Assembly (NCBI RefSeq): GCF_033842475.1
Contig: NZ_JAWXYB010000018.1
Location: 1,347,501 to 1,411,500, forward strand
Reading direction: 5' to 3'
From: Acidiphilium acidophilum
GTDB lineage: Bacteria; Pseudomonadota; Alphaproteobacteria; Acetobacterales; Acetobacteraceae
Length of the DNA: 64,000 bases
Of the stretch, positions 46,734-55,993 are shown in pieces. The position numbers and the translations under genes are program-made. The notes beneath the pieces were generated by a model, which made no database searches, had not been told where the DNA came from, and saw only the letters and a program-made list of their open reading frames with translations. Each line of letters opens with the position of its first letter. Position 1 is the stretch's first letter.

Positions 46734-47477
46734 ATGGAATGGTCCAGCCCCGCCATCGTCCTCAGCCTCAACCCCTACGGTGAGGGCGATCAACGCGCCG
46801 TGGTGCTCACCGAAGCACATGGCGCCTGGCACGGCCTTGCGCGCGGGGGTGCCTCGCGCAAGGGTGCGGCCATCTGGCAGGAAGGCAATCTCATCGCCGC
46901 CCGCTGGGTCGCCCGCCTGCCCGAACAGCTCGGCACGCTGACCGGCGAACTGGTCCACCCCGCCGCCGCCCTGGCGATGAACGATACGCTGGCCCTCGCC
47001 GTGCTCCGGGCCGCCTGCGCGGTTGCCGCAGGGGTATTGCCAGAGCGCGAAGCCCACCCCGCCGCGTTCCTCGGCCTCGCCCGCCTGTTCGCCGGAATTG
47101 CCATTCCGGATGCCGCTTTGCCTGCACTGGTCCGCTTCGAAATCGAGTTGCTCCGCGAACTCGGCTACGGGCTCGACCTGACGGGTTGTGCCGTCACCGG
47201 CGCCACCGAAGACCTCGCCTTCGTCTCCCCGCGCACCGGTCGCGCCGTCTCGCGCGCTGCCGCAGGAATCTGGCAATCCCGCCTGCTCCCCCTGCCGTCC
47301 TTCCTGATCGCCGATGAACCGGCGAATTTTCCCGCCTGCCGTGACGGTCTGGCTTTGACCGGTCACTTCCTCGCCCGCGATGCCTTCGGTGCCCGTCACG
47401 CGCCGCTTCCCTCCGCGCGGGTCGCCCTCTATGACCTCGTGACACGACGGATAAACGGAGACACGAATGCCGGATGA
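46734..47477 (+). CDS. recO: DNA repair protein RecO
   Basis: Recombination mediator that loads RecA with RecR, 247 residues from ATG at 46734. The N-terminal OB fold shows the family opening [20 protein letters not shown], and the helical C-terminal part includes [20 protein letters not shown]. An upstream in-frame reading to 46671 passes through repeat copy B and is probably not used. The stop overlaps the parC start by 11 bases, so the two are cotranscribed. The usual four-Cys zinc site is reduced to one or two Cys here, as in many alphaproteobacterial RecO. Confidence 0.92.
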   Translation: MEWSSPAIVLSLNPYGEGDQRAVVLTEAHGAWHGLARGGASRKGAAIWQEGNLIAARWVARLPEQLGTLTGELVHPAAALAMNDTLALAVLRAACAVAAGVLPEREAHPAAFLGLARLFAGIAIPDAALPALVRFEIELLRELGYGLDLTGCAVTGATEDLAFVSPRTGRAVSRAAAGIWQSRLLPLPSFLIADEPANFPACRDGLALTGHFLARDAFGARHAPLPSARVALYDLVTRRINGDTNAG

Positions 47478-49701
47478 TCTGACCGGAACCATCCAGGACA
47501 CCCCGCTCGCCACGGCCCTGTCCGAGCGCTACCTCGCCTATGCGCTCTCCACCATCATGTCCCGTTCGTTGCCGGACGTGCGGGACGGGCTGAAACCGGT
47601 TCACCGCCGCCTGATCTACGCGATGCGTCAGCTCAAGCTCGACCCCGGTTCCGGGTTTAAAAAATGCGCCCGCGTCGTGGGCGACGTGATGGGCAAGTTC
47701 CACCCGCATGGCGACATGTCGATCTATGAAGCCCTCGTGCGCCTCGCGCAGGATTTCGCGTCGCGCTACCCCCTGATCGAAGGGCAGGGGAATTTCGGCA
47801 ATATCGACGGCGATAACGCCGCTGCCATGCGTTACACCGAAAGCCGCATGACCGAGATCGCCGCCGCCCTGCTCGACGGGATCGACGAGGACACGGTGGA
47901 TTTCCGCCCGACCTACGACAATGAGGATTCCGAGCCCGTCGTTCTGCCCGGCGCCTTCCCCAACCTGCTCGCCAACGGCGCCGCCGGCATCGCGGTCGGG
48001 ATGGCGACCTCGATTCCGCCGCATAATGCGGGCGAACTCTGCGCCGCCGCCATCCATCTGATCCGCAACCCCGCGTCCAAGGTCGCCGACCTCCTCGCTT
48101 TCGTTCAGGGCCCGGATTTTCCGACCGGCGGCGAACTGGTCGAAGACCGCGAAACCCTCCGCGTCGCCTACGAAACCGGGCGCGGCAGTCTCCGGGTCCG
48201 TGCCCGCTGGAGCAAATCCGACCTCAAGGGCGGCATGTGGCAGATCGTCGTCACAGAAATTCCCTACCAGGTCCAGAAATCCCGCCTGATCGAACAGGTC
48301 GCCGAACTCCTCGCCGAGAAAAAACTCCCCCTGCTCGCCGATATCCGGGACGAAAGCACCGAGCACGTCCGCATCGTGCTGGAACCCAAATCGCGCACCG
48401 TCGATCCCGACATGCTGATGGCCAGCCTGTTCCGTGCGACCGCGCTCGAACAGCGCTTCAGCATGAACATGAACGTGCTGGACGCCAACCGCACCCCGCG
48501 CGTCATGAATCTAGTCGAAATGCTCCAGGCGTGGCTGGATCATCGCCACGTCGTGCTCGAACGCCGCTCCCGCCATCGCCTCGCCGCCATCGCCCGCCGC
48601 CTCGAAATCCTCGATGGCTACATCAAGGCCTTCCTCAATCTCGACGAGGTCATCCGCATCATCCGTACCGAGGACGAACCCAAGCCCGTCCTGATCGCGG
48701 CCTTTGTGCTCACCGATACCCAGGCCGAAGCCATTCTCAACATGCGCCTGCGCAGCCTGCGCAAGCTTGAGGAAATGGAACTCCGCCGCGAACACAAGAC
48801 CCTGTCCGCCGAACAGAAAGCCCTCAATGCCATGCTCGACGATCCGGCAAAGCGCTGGGCGCGGATCGAGGCCGAGATCGAAGCCACCGGCAAAAAATTC
48901 GGCACCGGGCCGCTCGGTGCCCGCCGCACCAGCATCGGCGTTGCTCCCAGCGTCATCGACGTCGCCGCAGAGGCGTTCATCGAACGCGAGCCGCTTACCA
49001 TCATTCTCTCGGAAAAGGGTTGGGTTCGCGCACTCAAGGGCCACGCCGTCGCCGATGCCGACCTCAAGTTCAAGGAAGGCGACCGGCTGAAATTCCTGCT
49101 CCGCTGCTCCAGCGTTGATCGTGTCGCGGTCTTCGCCTCCAATGGCCGTATCTACACCATCCGCGCGGCCGACCTGCCGCGTGGCCGGGGGGACGGTCAG
49201 GCGATCCGCCTGATGATCGAACTCGGCAACGACGACGATATCGTCACGCTCTTCGTGGCCGACCCCGCCGCCCGCTACCTCGTCGCGAACACCCAGGGGC
49301 GCGGCTTCATCGTGAGCGGTGCCGAACTCGCCGCCGAAAAGCGCACCGGCAAGCAGATTCTTACCACCAAACCCGGGGAAGACGCCAAACTCTGCCTGCC
49401 ACTGATGGGCGACCACCTCGCCATCATCGGGCAGAACCGCAAGCTCCTCGTCTTCCCGGTCGACCAGATTCCCGAAATGGCTCGCGGAGCCGGCGTTATT
49501 TTGCAGAAATACAAGGATGGCGGCCTTGCCGACGCCAAGGGCTTCACGCTCGCGGAGGGCCTGACCTGGAAACTCGGCGACAAAATTCGTACCGAACCCA
49601 AACTCACCGAATGGCTCGGCGCGCGCGGTCAGGCTGGTCGCCTGCCGCCGAATGGCTTTCCCCGCTCCGGCGTGTTCGGGTCGAGCGATGGCGCGGGGTG
49701 A
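47467..49701 (+). CDS. parC: DNA topoisomerase IV subunit A
   Basis: Decatenating type II topoisomerase subunit of 744 residues. The catalytic Tyr123 is in MRYTESRM and the quinolone region is [17 protein letters not shown], with Met84 at the E. coli Ser80 position. The opening [20 protein letters not shown], the shorter C-terminal propeller without a GyrA box, and ARRTSIGVA separate it from GyrA at 21.7 kb. It follows recO with an 11-base overlap. The partner parE is not in the window. Repeat copy C follows its stop. Confidence 0.96.
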   Translation: MPDDLTGTIQDTPLATALSERYLAYALSTIMSRSLPDVRDGLKPVHRRLIYAMRQLKLDPGSGFKKCARVVGDVMGKFHPHGDMSIYEALVRLAQDFASRYPLIEGQGNFGNIDGDNAAAMRYTESRMTEIAAALLDGIDEDTVDFRPTYDNEDSEPVVLPGAFPNLLANGAAGIAVGMATSIPPHNAGELCAAAIHLIRNPASKVADLLAFVQGPDFPTGGELVEDRETLRVAYETGRGSLRVRARWSKSDLKGGMWQIVVTEIPYQVQKSRLIEQVAELLAEKKLPLLADIRDESTEHVRIVLEPKSRTVDPDMLMASLFRATALEQRFSMNMNVLDANRTPRVMNLVEMLQAWLDHRHVVLERRSRHRLAAIARRLEILDGYIKAFLNLDEVIRIIRTEDEPKPVLIAAFVLTDTQAEAILNMRLRSLRKLEEMELRREHKTLSAEQKALNAMLDDPAKRWARIEAEIEATGKKFGTGPLGARRTSIGVAPSVIDVAAEAFIEREPLTIILSEKGWVRALKGHAVADADLKFKEGDRLKFLLRCSSVDRVAVFASNGRIYTIRAADLPRGRGDGQAIRLMIELGNDDDIVTLFVADPAARYLVANTQGRGFIVSGAELAAEKRTGKQILTTKPGEDAKLCLPLMGDHLAIIGQNRKLLVFPVDQIPEMARGAGVILQKYKDGGLADAKGFTLAEGLTWKLGDKIRTEPKLTEWLGARGQAGRLPPNGFPRSGVFGSSDGAG

Positions 49702-49720
49702 TCGGGCGCTTGATAAAGGT

Positions 49721-49857
49721 AAGCAAGCACTTCTTTTTGTGAACAAAAAGAAACAAAAAAACTTTTCTCCTCCGGGTCCGTGCCGTCAAAGGCGCCCATG
49801 CCCCAGATAAAGAATGTTTTTTGTTTCTTTTTTACAAAAAAGAAGCCTTCTTCTTCC
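49721..49857. repeat. Double-hairpin repeat, copy C
   Basis: Hairpin 1 TTCTTTTTGT-GA-ACAAAAAGAA (49731-49752), then CAAAAAAACTTTT. A spacer contains GGGTCCGTGCCGTC and CCATGCCCCAGA, and hairpin 2 is TTCTTTTTT-AC-AAAAAAGAA (49825-49844). It lies between parC and the FUSC gene; the FUSC reading frame is open through hairpin 2. Confidence 0.88.
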
Positions 49858-51936
49858 CTGTTCTCATCCCCCCCAGCCGAGTCCCGCGCGGGCCTCCCCG
49901 CCCTCGCGGGACTCACTCTCAATTTCCGCGCGATTTCCCTGCTTGAAGGCATTCGCGCCGCCATTGCGGTTGCCGGCACCATGGCGCTGGGGTCCCTGCT
50001 CGGCCTGCCGCAACTCGGTCTTGCCGCGCTGGGCGCTCTGCTCGCCTGTTTTGCCGATCCGGGCGGTGCGGTGCGCGATCGTCTTCCGCCGATGCTGGTG
50101 TTCGGGGTGTTGGGTGCGATCAGCTTCTCCGGCTTCAGTCTGATCCTCGCCTACAGCCCGGTCATCGCCATCCTCGCCGCAGGCCTCGCGATCTTTGCGT
50201 GCAGTTTTGCCCGGATTTATGGTCAGGCCGGGCTCCAGACCGGCAACCTGCTCGCGGTTGCCATCGTTCTCGCGCTCGATGCCCCGCTGCCCTCGCTTCG
50301 CGCCGCCATTGCACCCGGTATCGCCTTCTGGGCGGGCGCGACGGGTGCGGCCATTCTTACGCTCGCCCTCTGGCGCATTCGTCCGTTCCATCCCGCCCGT
50401 GCGGCCCTCGCCGATCTCGCGGTCGCTTTGTCCGCTTTGGCTGGCGACCTGATCGACCTCGCCGATGATCGGGTCATCGACGAGGACGGGTTCGACCATC
50501 ACGCGCGGGGGCATCGCCGGATCGTGCGCGACACGATCGAGCGCGCACGCGGCATCGCGCTTGCCACCATCCGCCGGCGTGGTGCCGCAAGCCGGCGCGC
50601 CAATGCCCTCGCACTCCGCCTCGCCACTTTCGATCAGATGTTCGGCGCGATGATCGCGGTCGGCGAAGCCATGGCGGTCGATCCCGCTCATGCCCCGACG
50701 GCGCGAAAGGCGCTCGCCGACCTCGCGCCGCTGCTCGCCACCCTGGCGCCCGCGATCGAGGCCGATCGCTCGCTCGACACGCCGCCGATCCGCGCCGCCC
50801 TGCGCGGCCTGCGCGACGACATCGCAACGATCGATCCTGCCGTTCCGATCCGCCGGCTCCTCGATATCGTGGCCGACCGGCTATCGGTTATCGTCACCGT
50901 CTCCAATGCGCCTGGCCCGGTCGCGCTCGCGGAGGGCGGCACCACCGGCTGGCGCGAAGCTGTCAGTGGCCCGATCCGCGCGAACGCGACCCTTTCCTCG
51001 GTGCCGCTGCGCCATGCCCTGCGCACCGCCATCGTCACCACGCCGGTGCTTGGCTTCGTCTTCTGGCTCGGTAACCCGTTCGGCCACTGGCTTGCCATCA
51101 CTGTGATCTTCGTGCTCCAGCCGCATTTCTCGGCAACCTGGATCAGGGCGATTGAACGCGTCGGCGGCACTGCGGCGGGGGGCGTCATCGCCGCCCTGAT
51201 CGGTCTGGTCTGCCACACCCGCATGGAACTCGCCTTGTCCATGATCCCGCTCACCCTCGCAGCCTTCGCGATCCGCGGGGTCAATTACAGCGCCTATGTC
51301 GCGGTTCTCACGCCGATGATCGTGCTGCTGATCGAACAGATCGAACCGGGGCTGGATCAATGGACCATCGCGGTCTCGCGTGTCGGCTTTACCCTTGCCG
51401 GCGGCCTGCTCGCGGTTGCTGCCAACCTCGTCCTGTGGCCGAGTTTCGAGGGCAACCGCCTTGGTGCCGCGCGCGATGCCGCGATCGCCGCCCATCGCGC
51501 CTATCTCGGTGCGAGTTTCGCGGCCCTGCTCGATCGCGTATCGCCGCCCGAAGCCGCCCGCCGTCAGGCTGGTCTTGCCAGCAACAACCTCGAAGCATCG
51601 ATCTCGCGCGCCCTGATGGAACCGCACCGGGGGCACGATCCGCTGCTCCGCTCCGCCCTGGTGACCGATGCCGCGCTGCGCCGCACCGCCGGACGCCTCG
51701 CAATCCTCAACCTCGACAAATCGCCCCCCGAAGCCGAGCGCGCTCTGTGGTTGCGCTGGCGCGACTGGCTGGACGCCGCGTTCGACCCTGCGCGCGGTCC
51801 TGCTTTGCCCACACCCGGCGATGTCGCCACCCCATCAGCCGCCGAAAGCCTGCGCCGTCTGGCGCGTCAGGCCGAACTGGTGTTCGATGCCGCCCGCCTG
51901 GAGATTTCCGATGCCCGAACCCGAACCCAAGACTGA
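49798..51936 (+). CDS. FUSC-family inner-membrane protein
   Basis: Aromatic-acid-exporter-like (FUSC/YccS) protein of about 712 residues. Two blocks of five to six helices (about residues 60-170, beginning AISLLEGIRAAIAVAGTMAL, and again about 400-530 with LRTAIVTTPVLGFVFWLGNP and FGHWLAITVIFVLQPHFSAT) are separated by cytoplasmic helical domains. Family homology appears to begin near residue 40 (TLNFRAISLLEGIR). The only ATG or GTG starts (49798, 49780) fall inside repeat copy C, so the first residues (IKNVFCFFFTKKKPSSSLF) are encoded by the repeat, or a non-standard start is used. The 3' end overlaps the next gene by 26 bases. Confidence 0.82.
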   Translation: MPQIKNVFCFFFTKKKPSSSLFSSPPAESRAGLPALAGLTLNFRAISLLEGIRAAIAVAGTMALGSLLGLPQLGLAALGALLACFADPGGAVRDRLPPMLVFGVLGAISFSGFSLILAYSPVIAILAAGLAIFACSFARIYGQAGLQTGNLLAVAIVLALDAPLPSLRAAIAPGIAFWAGATGAAILTLALWRIRPFHPARAALADLAVALSALAGDLIDLADDRVIDEDGFDHHARGHRRIVRDTIERARGIALATIRRRGAASRRANALALRLATFDQMFGAMIAVGEAMAVDPAHAPTARKALADLAPLLATLAPAIEADRSLDTPPIRAALRGLRDDIATIDPAVPIRRLLDIVADRLSVIVTVSNAPGPVALAEGGTTGWREAVSGPIRANATLSSVPLRHALRTAIVTTPVLGFVFWLGNPFGHWLAITVIFVLQPHFSATWIRAIERVGGTAAGGVIAALIGLVCHTRMELALSMIPLTLAAFAIRGVNYSAYVAVLTPMIVLLIEQIEPGLDQWTIAVSRVGFTLAGGLLAVAANLVLWPSFEGNRLGAARDAAIAAHRAYLGASFAALLDRVSPPEAARRQAGLASNNLEASISRALMEPHRGHDPLLRSALVTDAALRRTAGRLAILNLDKSPPEAERALWLRWRDWLDAAFDPARGPALPTPGDVATPSAAESLRRLARQAELVFDAARLEISDARTRTQD

Positions 51937-52444
51937 ACCAAAACCCAATCAACTGGTCCGTATCGTCGAAGCTTTGCTGTTCGGCGGCCGCTGGCTGCTC
52001 GCGCCGCTCTACCTCGCCATGCTGGTGCTGCTGGCCCTGCTGGTGGTCCGCTTCGTGATCGAACTGATCCACGCCGCGCCCGAACTGCCGACCATGACCG
52101 AAACCAAGGTCATCATGACGACGCTCTCGCTGATCGACCTCTCGCTCACCGCCAATCTCGTCGTCCTGGTCATTCTTACCGGGTACGAAAATTTCGTCGC
52201 CCGCATCGTCCTCGCCGCCGGGGACCGCCGCCCGGAATGGATGGGCAATATCGATTTCGGCGGATTGAAACTCAAGCTGATGGGCTCGATCACCGCGATC
52301 GCCGCGGTCCACGTCCTGCGCGTGTTTCTCGAAATCCGCGATGAACCCGACCGTGTGGTGATGTTCCAAGGCGGCCTGATGATCGCCTTCGTCGTCACCG
52401 GCCTGCTCCTCGCGTTGACCGACCGCATCGCCGGTCACGGCTGA
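51911..52444 (+). CDS. UPF0114 (YqhA-like) membrane protein
   Basis: A 177-residue protein with four helices (WLLAPLYLAMLVLLALLVVR, SLIDLSLTANLVVLVILTGY, LMGSITAIAAVHVLRVFLEI and GGLMIAFVVTGLLLALTDRI). The segments SLIDLSLTANLVVLV and GYENFVARI are hallmarks of UPF0114, a family of unknown function. ATG at 51911 overlaps the FUSC stop, implying coupled translation. It converges on the GT61 gene with a 10-base overlap. Confidence 0.88.
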   Translation: MPEPEPKTEPKPNQLVRIVEALLFGGRWLLAPLYLAMLVLLALLVVRFVIELIHAAPELPTMTETKVIMTTLSLIDLSLTANLVVLVILTGYENFVARIVLAAGDRRPEWMGNIDFGGLKLKLMGSITAIAAVHVLRVFLEIRDEPDRVVMFQGGLMIAFVVTGLLLALTDRIAGHG

Positions 52445-53478
52445 TCGAGCAGCGCCTCGACGAACCGGGTGAACAGCGCGGGATCGGCGTGATACACGGC
52501 GGGTTCGGTCTCGCTCACCCCTTCGGTCAGATACGCGATCCGCTGCCCCCGCAAAGCCGCGATCGCCGATTGGTCCGGTGCAGGAAACCTGATCATCCCG
52601 ACCCGCGCGCCCGCCTGTGCGAACAGCGCATTATGCATCCCCGATCCTGCCTGCCCGATGATGACCCGTGCCTGTCCGAACAGCCCGACCTGTGCCGCGA
52701 AATCCAACTGCTCCGGGCGCACCATCCGGAACCCGAACCGCGCGCACGCGATCTCCGCAAGTGCCGCCTCGTTGGCCAGATGCCGTTGCGGTGCCGCCGG
52801 ATTACTGAAATCGCCGCGTGCGACGAACAAACGCTCCGGCGTTCCATCCGCCACCACTCCGACCCGTGAGGCGAAGCCGTCGATCAACCCGGACGTCACC
52901 GGATGATATCCTGCCGACCGGGTCAGCAGGGGCAGCACCACCGCCCGCTCCAGCGCCAGCTGTTCCACCGCTGAATCGAACCAGATTGCCCGTTCCGGAT
53001 CGATATCACAATGATCCTGCAAAATCCGGATCAGCCACGGCGCCATCTGCCGGTCGAGCACCGGCGGTATCCGCTCGAACAGGGCCGGGAACCGCGCCGC
53101 GAGCAGCAGCTTCGGCAGCATTTCGATCAGGAAATGCCCATAGACCCGCACGCCCCAGCCGTGAAATACCAGCCCGGTTCGCGCCTCGCGTCGCACCGGC
53201 AGCGCTGCCAGCCGTTCGCGTGTGGCCGAACCATCCCGATCGATTTCGGGCCGCACGTAAACCGGCAGAAACTCGTTATCATCGAGCAAATGCTCGTCCG
53301 ACCAGATCAACCCCGGCCCGTTGAGCCGTACCGGCATCGGCCCATGCGCCGCCAGATCGAACGCCTCGGGCTGCGCCGCTTCGGCATGAAAGCGCACCCA
53401 GTGCTCCGAAACCAGCGCCGGCGAGTCGATCGCGAGCCGGGGCAGGGGCTTCGGTGTCGCCGCCGCCGCCAGCCGCAC
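52435..53478 (-). CDS. Glycosyltransferase family 61 protein (DUF563)
   Basis: A 347-residue protein from GTG at 53478. The DUF563/GT61 core includes GLVFHGWGVRVYGHFLIEML (with the conserved HFLIEMLPKL), AIWFDSAVEQLALERAVVLP, ERLFVARGDFSN, RMVRPEQLDFAAQVGLFGQA and RVIIGQAGSGMHNALFAQAG. It likely transfers a sugar to a surface glycan. The frame is open a little further upstream, so the true start may be earlier. It sits directly downstream of pepA on the same strand, 49 bases away. Confidence 0.87.
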   Translation of the reverse strand: MRLAAAATPKPLPRLAIDSPALVSEHWVRFHAEAAQPEAFDLAAHGPMPVRLNGPGLIWSDEHLLDDNEFLPVYVRPEIDRDGSATRERLAALPVRREARTGLVFHGWGVRVYGHFLIEMLPKLLLAARFPALFERIPPVLDRQMAPWLIRILQDHCDIDPERAIWFDSAVEQLALERAVVLPLLTRSAGYHPVTSGLIDGFASRVGVVADGTPERLFVARGDFSNPAAPQRHLANEAALAEIACARFGFRMVRPEQLDFAAQVGLFGQARVIIGQAGSGMHNALFAQAGARVGMIRFPAPDQSAIAALRGQRIAYLTEGVSETEPAVYHADPALFTRFVEALLDQP

Positions 53479-53527
53479 ACGCGGCGCACCCCCGGGCAGA
53501 ACGCCGGAGATGCAGCCACCCCGCGTG

Positions 53528-55036
53528 TTAATGCTCGTAATGATCCGCGACGAGCCGGTCGAGCAACCGCACCCCGAACCCGGTCGCGCCCTTGGGCGCC
53601 ACGGCGCCGTCCTTGCCCGCCCAGGCCATGCCCGCGATATCCAGATGCGCCCAGGGCACCTTGTTGACGAAGCGCTGCAGGAACTGCGCCGCGGTGATCG
53701 AGCCGCCGGCCCGACCGCCGCCGATATTCTTCATATCCGCGATATCACAATCGATCATCTTGTCATAAGCCTCGCCCAGCGGCATCCGCCACAAGCCTTC
53801 GCCGGTCGCCTTCGCGGCATCGAGCAGGTTCTGCGCCAGAGCCTCGTCGTTCGCGAACAGGCCCGCGTTCTCGTTACCGAGTGCCACGATGATCGCCCCG
53901 GTCAACGTCGCGAGATCGACCATGAAGCGCGGCTTGAACCGATCCTGCGCGTACCAGAGCACGTCCGCCAGCACGAGCCGTCCTTCGGCGTCGGTATTCA
54001 GCACCTCGATCGTCTGTCCCGATGCGGATTTCACCACATCTCCCGGCCGTTGCGCGGTGCCGGACGGCATGTTCTCGACCAGCCCGACCAGCCCGATCGC
54101 ATCCACCTTCGCCTTGCGCCCGGCCAGAGCCGCCATCAGCCCGATCACGGTGCCGGCGCCGGCCATGTCCCATTTCATGTCCTCCATGCCGCTCGCCGGC
54201 TTGATCGAAATCCCGCCGGTATCGAACGTGACGCCCTTGCCGACGAACACGATCGGGTCTTTCGGCGCGATCTTGCCCTTCTTGGCCTTGCTGGTCCCCT
54301 CCGGATCGGATGCGCCGAGCCAGCTCATGACCACCATGCGCGGTTCGCAGTCGCTGCCCATGGCAACCCCGAGCAGCGCGCCGAATCCGAGCTTTTCCAT
54401 ATCCCGCCGGTCGAAGATCTCGACCTTGACGCCGAGTGTCCGCAGCGCCTTGGTCCGGTCCGCCATTTCCGCGGGAAACAGCACGTTCGCCGGCTCCGAA
54501 ACCAGATCGCGGGTGAGTTCCACACCGGCGGCCAGTGCCGCGAGCGGCTGATACGCCGTCCCCGTCGCCGCTTCGTCACCGGCCAAAATCCGCAGCTTCG
54601 CCAGTTTAGGCTTCTGCTCCTCCTTCATCGTCGTGCGATATTTATCGAACCGATACCGCCGCAGCCGCGCCCCCAGCGCAACGTGGGCAAGCATTGTGGC
54701 GCTCAAACCATCCGCGCCGATCGCCGCCGCCTCGTCGCGCATCAGCGCCGCCACCGCCTTCGCGCCGGCGATCTCGGCCTGATGGGCGGTCATTTCCGTG
54801 GACTTGCCCAACCCCACCAGCACGACCCGATCGAGCCCGGCCCCCGGTGCCAGCAGCGTCGCACTCTGGCCTCGCTTGCTCTTGAACGCAGCCGCCGCCA
54901 TCGCCCGGCCCAATCCGCCGTCCAGCGCCGCATCGAGTGCGGCGGCCAGGCCGGTCAATCCCCCATCCTCACCGAGCAGCAGGGCTAAGGCGCCGGATTT
55001 CGGCAGCTCCGCACGGGTAAAAGCGATATCGATCAT
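53528..55036 (-). CDS. pepA: Leucyl aminopeptidase (PepA, M17)
   Basis: Cytoplasmic metallo-aminopeptidase of 502 residues from ATG at 55036 (MIDIAFTRAELPKSGALAL). The N-terminal macro-like domain is followed by the catalytic domain. Metal and active-site motifs visible are IVFVGKGVTFDTGGISIKPA, MKWDMAGAGTVIGLMAALA and the M17 signature NTDAEGRLVLADVLWYA, and the C-terminus has PWAHLDIAGMAW. Longer upstream starts cross into the cysQ promoter region and lack homology. It hydrolyses N-terminal residues and in some bacteria also acts as a DNA-binding Xer cofactor. Confidence 0.95.
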   Translation of the reverse strand: MIDIAFTRAELPKSGALALLLGEDGGLTGLAAALDAALDGGLGRAMAAAAFKSKRGQSATLLAPGAGLDRVVLVGLGKSTEMTAHQAEIAGAKAVAALMRDEAAAIGADGLSATMLAHVALGARLRRYRFDKYRTTMKEEQKPKLAKLRILAGDEAATGTAYQPLAALAAGVELTRDLVSEPANVLFPAEMADRTKALRTLGVKVEIFDRRDMEKLGFGALLGVAMGSDCEPRMVVMSWLGASDPEGTSKAKKGKIAPKDPIVFVGKGVTFDTGGISIKPASGMEDMKWDMAGAGTVIGLMAALAGRKAKVDAIGLVGLVENMPSGTAQRPGDVVKSASGQTIEVLNTDAEGRLVLADVLWYAQDRFKPRFMVDLATLTGAIIVALGNENAGLFANDEALAQNLLDAAKATGEGLWRMPLGEAYDKMIDCDIADMKNIGGGRAGGSITAAQFLQRFVNKVPWAHLDIAGMAWAGKDGAVAPKGATGFGVRLLDRLVADHYEH

Positions 55037-55131
55037 GCTGATGCGTTCCATTCCTGAGCAGTCGTTGCAATCGTGGATCGCATCATGCAACCCAATTTGC
55101 GGATTTCCAACCCCGGCGATAAGCACGCCGC

Positions 55132-55893
55132 ATGAACGAACCCGCATTGCTCGAACTCGCCGCCTCCCTCGCCGAAGCCGCCGGGCGGGAGATTCTCGCC
55201 GTCCGCGCCGCCGGCTTCACCATCGACAGCAAATCCGACGATTCCCCGGTCACCCGCGCCGATATGAACGCCGAACGCATCATCCTCGCCGGGCTGCGCG
55301 AAGCCACGCCCGACATTCCGGTGATCGCGGAGGAAGAGGTTGCCGCTGGCCGCCTGACCGATCCCGGACCCCGCTTCTGGCTGGTCGATCCGTTGGACGG
55401 CACCCGCGAATTCGCTGCCGGACGCGATGAATTCGCTGTCTGCGTCGGCCTGGTCGTCGAGGGCCGCGTCCGCCTCGGCGCGGTCGGCGCTCCCGCCCAA
55501 TCCACCATCTATGGCGGCATCGTCGGCCAGGGTGCCTGGCGCCAGACCGCTGCCGGCCGTGAACCGATCGCCGCCCGCCGCCCGCCCGCCGAAGGCATCA
55601 CCGTCTACGCCTCGCGCCACTATGCGGACGACCCGAAACTCGCCGAATACCTCGCCCGCTACAAAATCGCCCACCTGACCAATATCGGCTCGGCCCTCAA
55701 ATTCTGCCGCCTTGCCGAAGGTGTCGCCGATTTCTACCCCCGCCTCGGCCGAACCATGGAATGGGACACCGCCGCCCCGCAGGCACTGCTCGAAGCCGCA
55801 GGCGGGCGCGTCGTCACCATGGACGACCGGCCGATGACCTACGGCAAGCACGGTTTTGAAAATCCCCATTTCCTCTGCTTTGGACGCGACTGA
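55132..55893 (+). CDS. cysQ: 3'(2'),5'-bisphosphate nucleotidase CysQ
   Basis: Inositol-monophosphatase-superfamily enzyme of 253 residues that removes 3'-phosphate from PAP in sulfur metabolism. Metal-binding motifs are VIAEEEVAAG (Glu) and WLVDPLDGTREF (Asp residues); WDTAAPQALLEAAGG is near the end, and the C-terminal YGKHGFENPHFLCFG resembles CysQ rather than true inositol phosphatases. It is divergent from pepA. An HutC-like operator and the NCS1 permease follow. Confidence 0.9.
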   Translation: MNEPALLELAASLAEAAGREILAVRAAGFTIDSKSDDSPVTRADMNAERIILAGLREATPDIPVIAEEEVAAGRLTDPGPRFWLVDPLDGTREFAAGRDEFAVCVGLVVEGRVRLGAVGAPAQSTIYGGIVGQGAWRQTAAGREPIAARRPPAEGITVYASRHYADDPKLAEYLARYKIAHLTNIGSALKFCRLAEGVADFYPRLGRTMEWDTAAPQALLEAAGGRVVTMDDRPMTYGKHGFENPHFLCFGRD

Positions 55894-55912
55894 TCCGGAC
55901 GATTTTTGCCCG

Positions 55913-55926
55913 CTTGTATAGACATG
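55913..55926 (+). promoter_or_regulatory. HutC-like operator upstream of the NCS1 permease
   Basis: CTTGTATAGACATG is an imperfect dyad (10 of 14 positions symmetric) with the TGTATA-GACA core typical of HutC sites. It is followed by a longer inverted repeat CATGTC / GACATG (55923-55943). It lies 68 bases upstream of the permease start. Regulation by the HutC-type protein at 33.2 kb is an inference. Confidence 0.5.
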
Positions 55927-55993
55927 TCTTTTCAATTGACATGACCGGAAATTTTGGGTCTTCATAACGCTTCGAATAGCAAGGACCCGTCCC

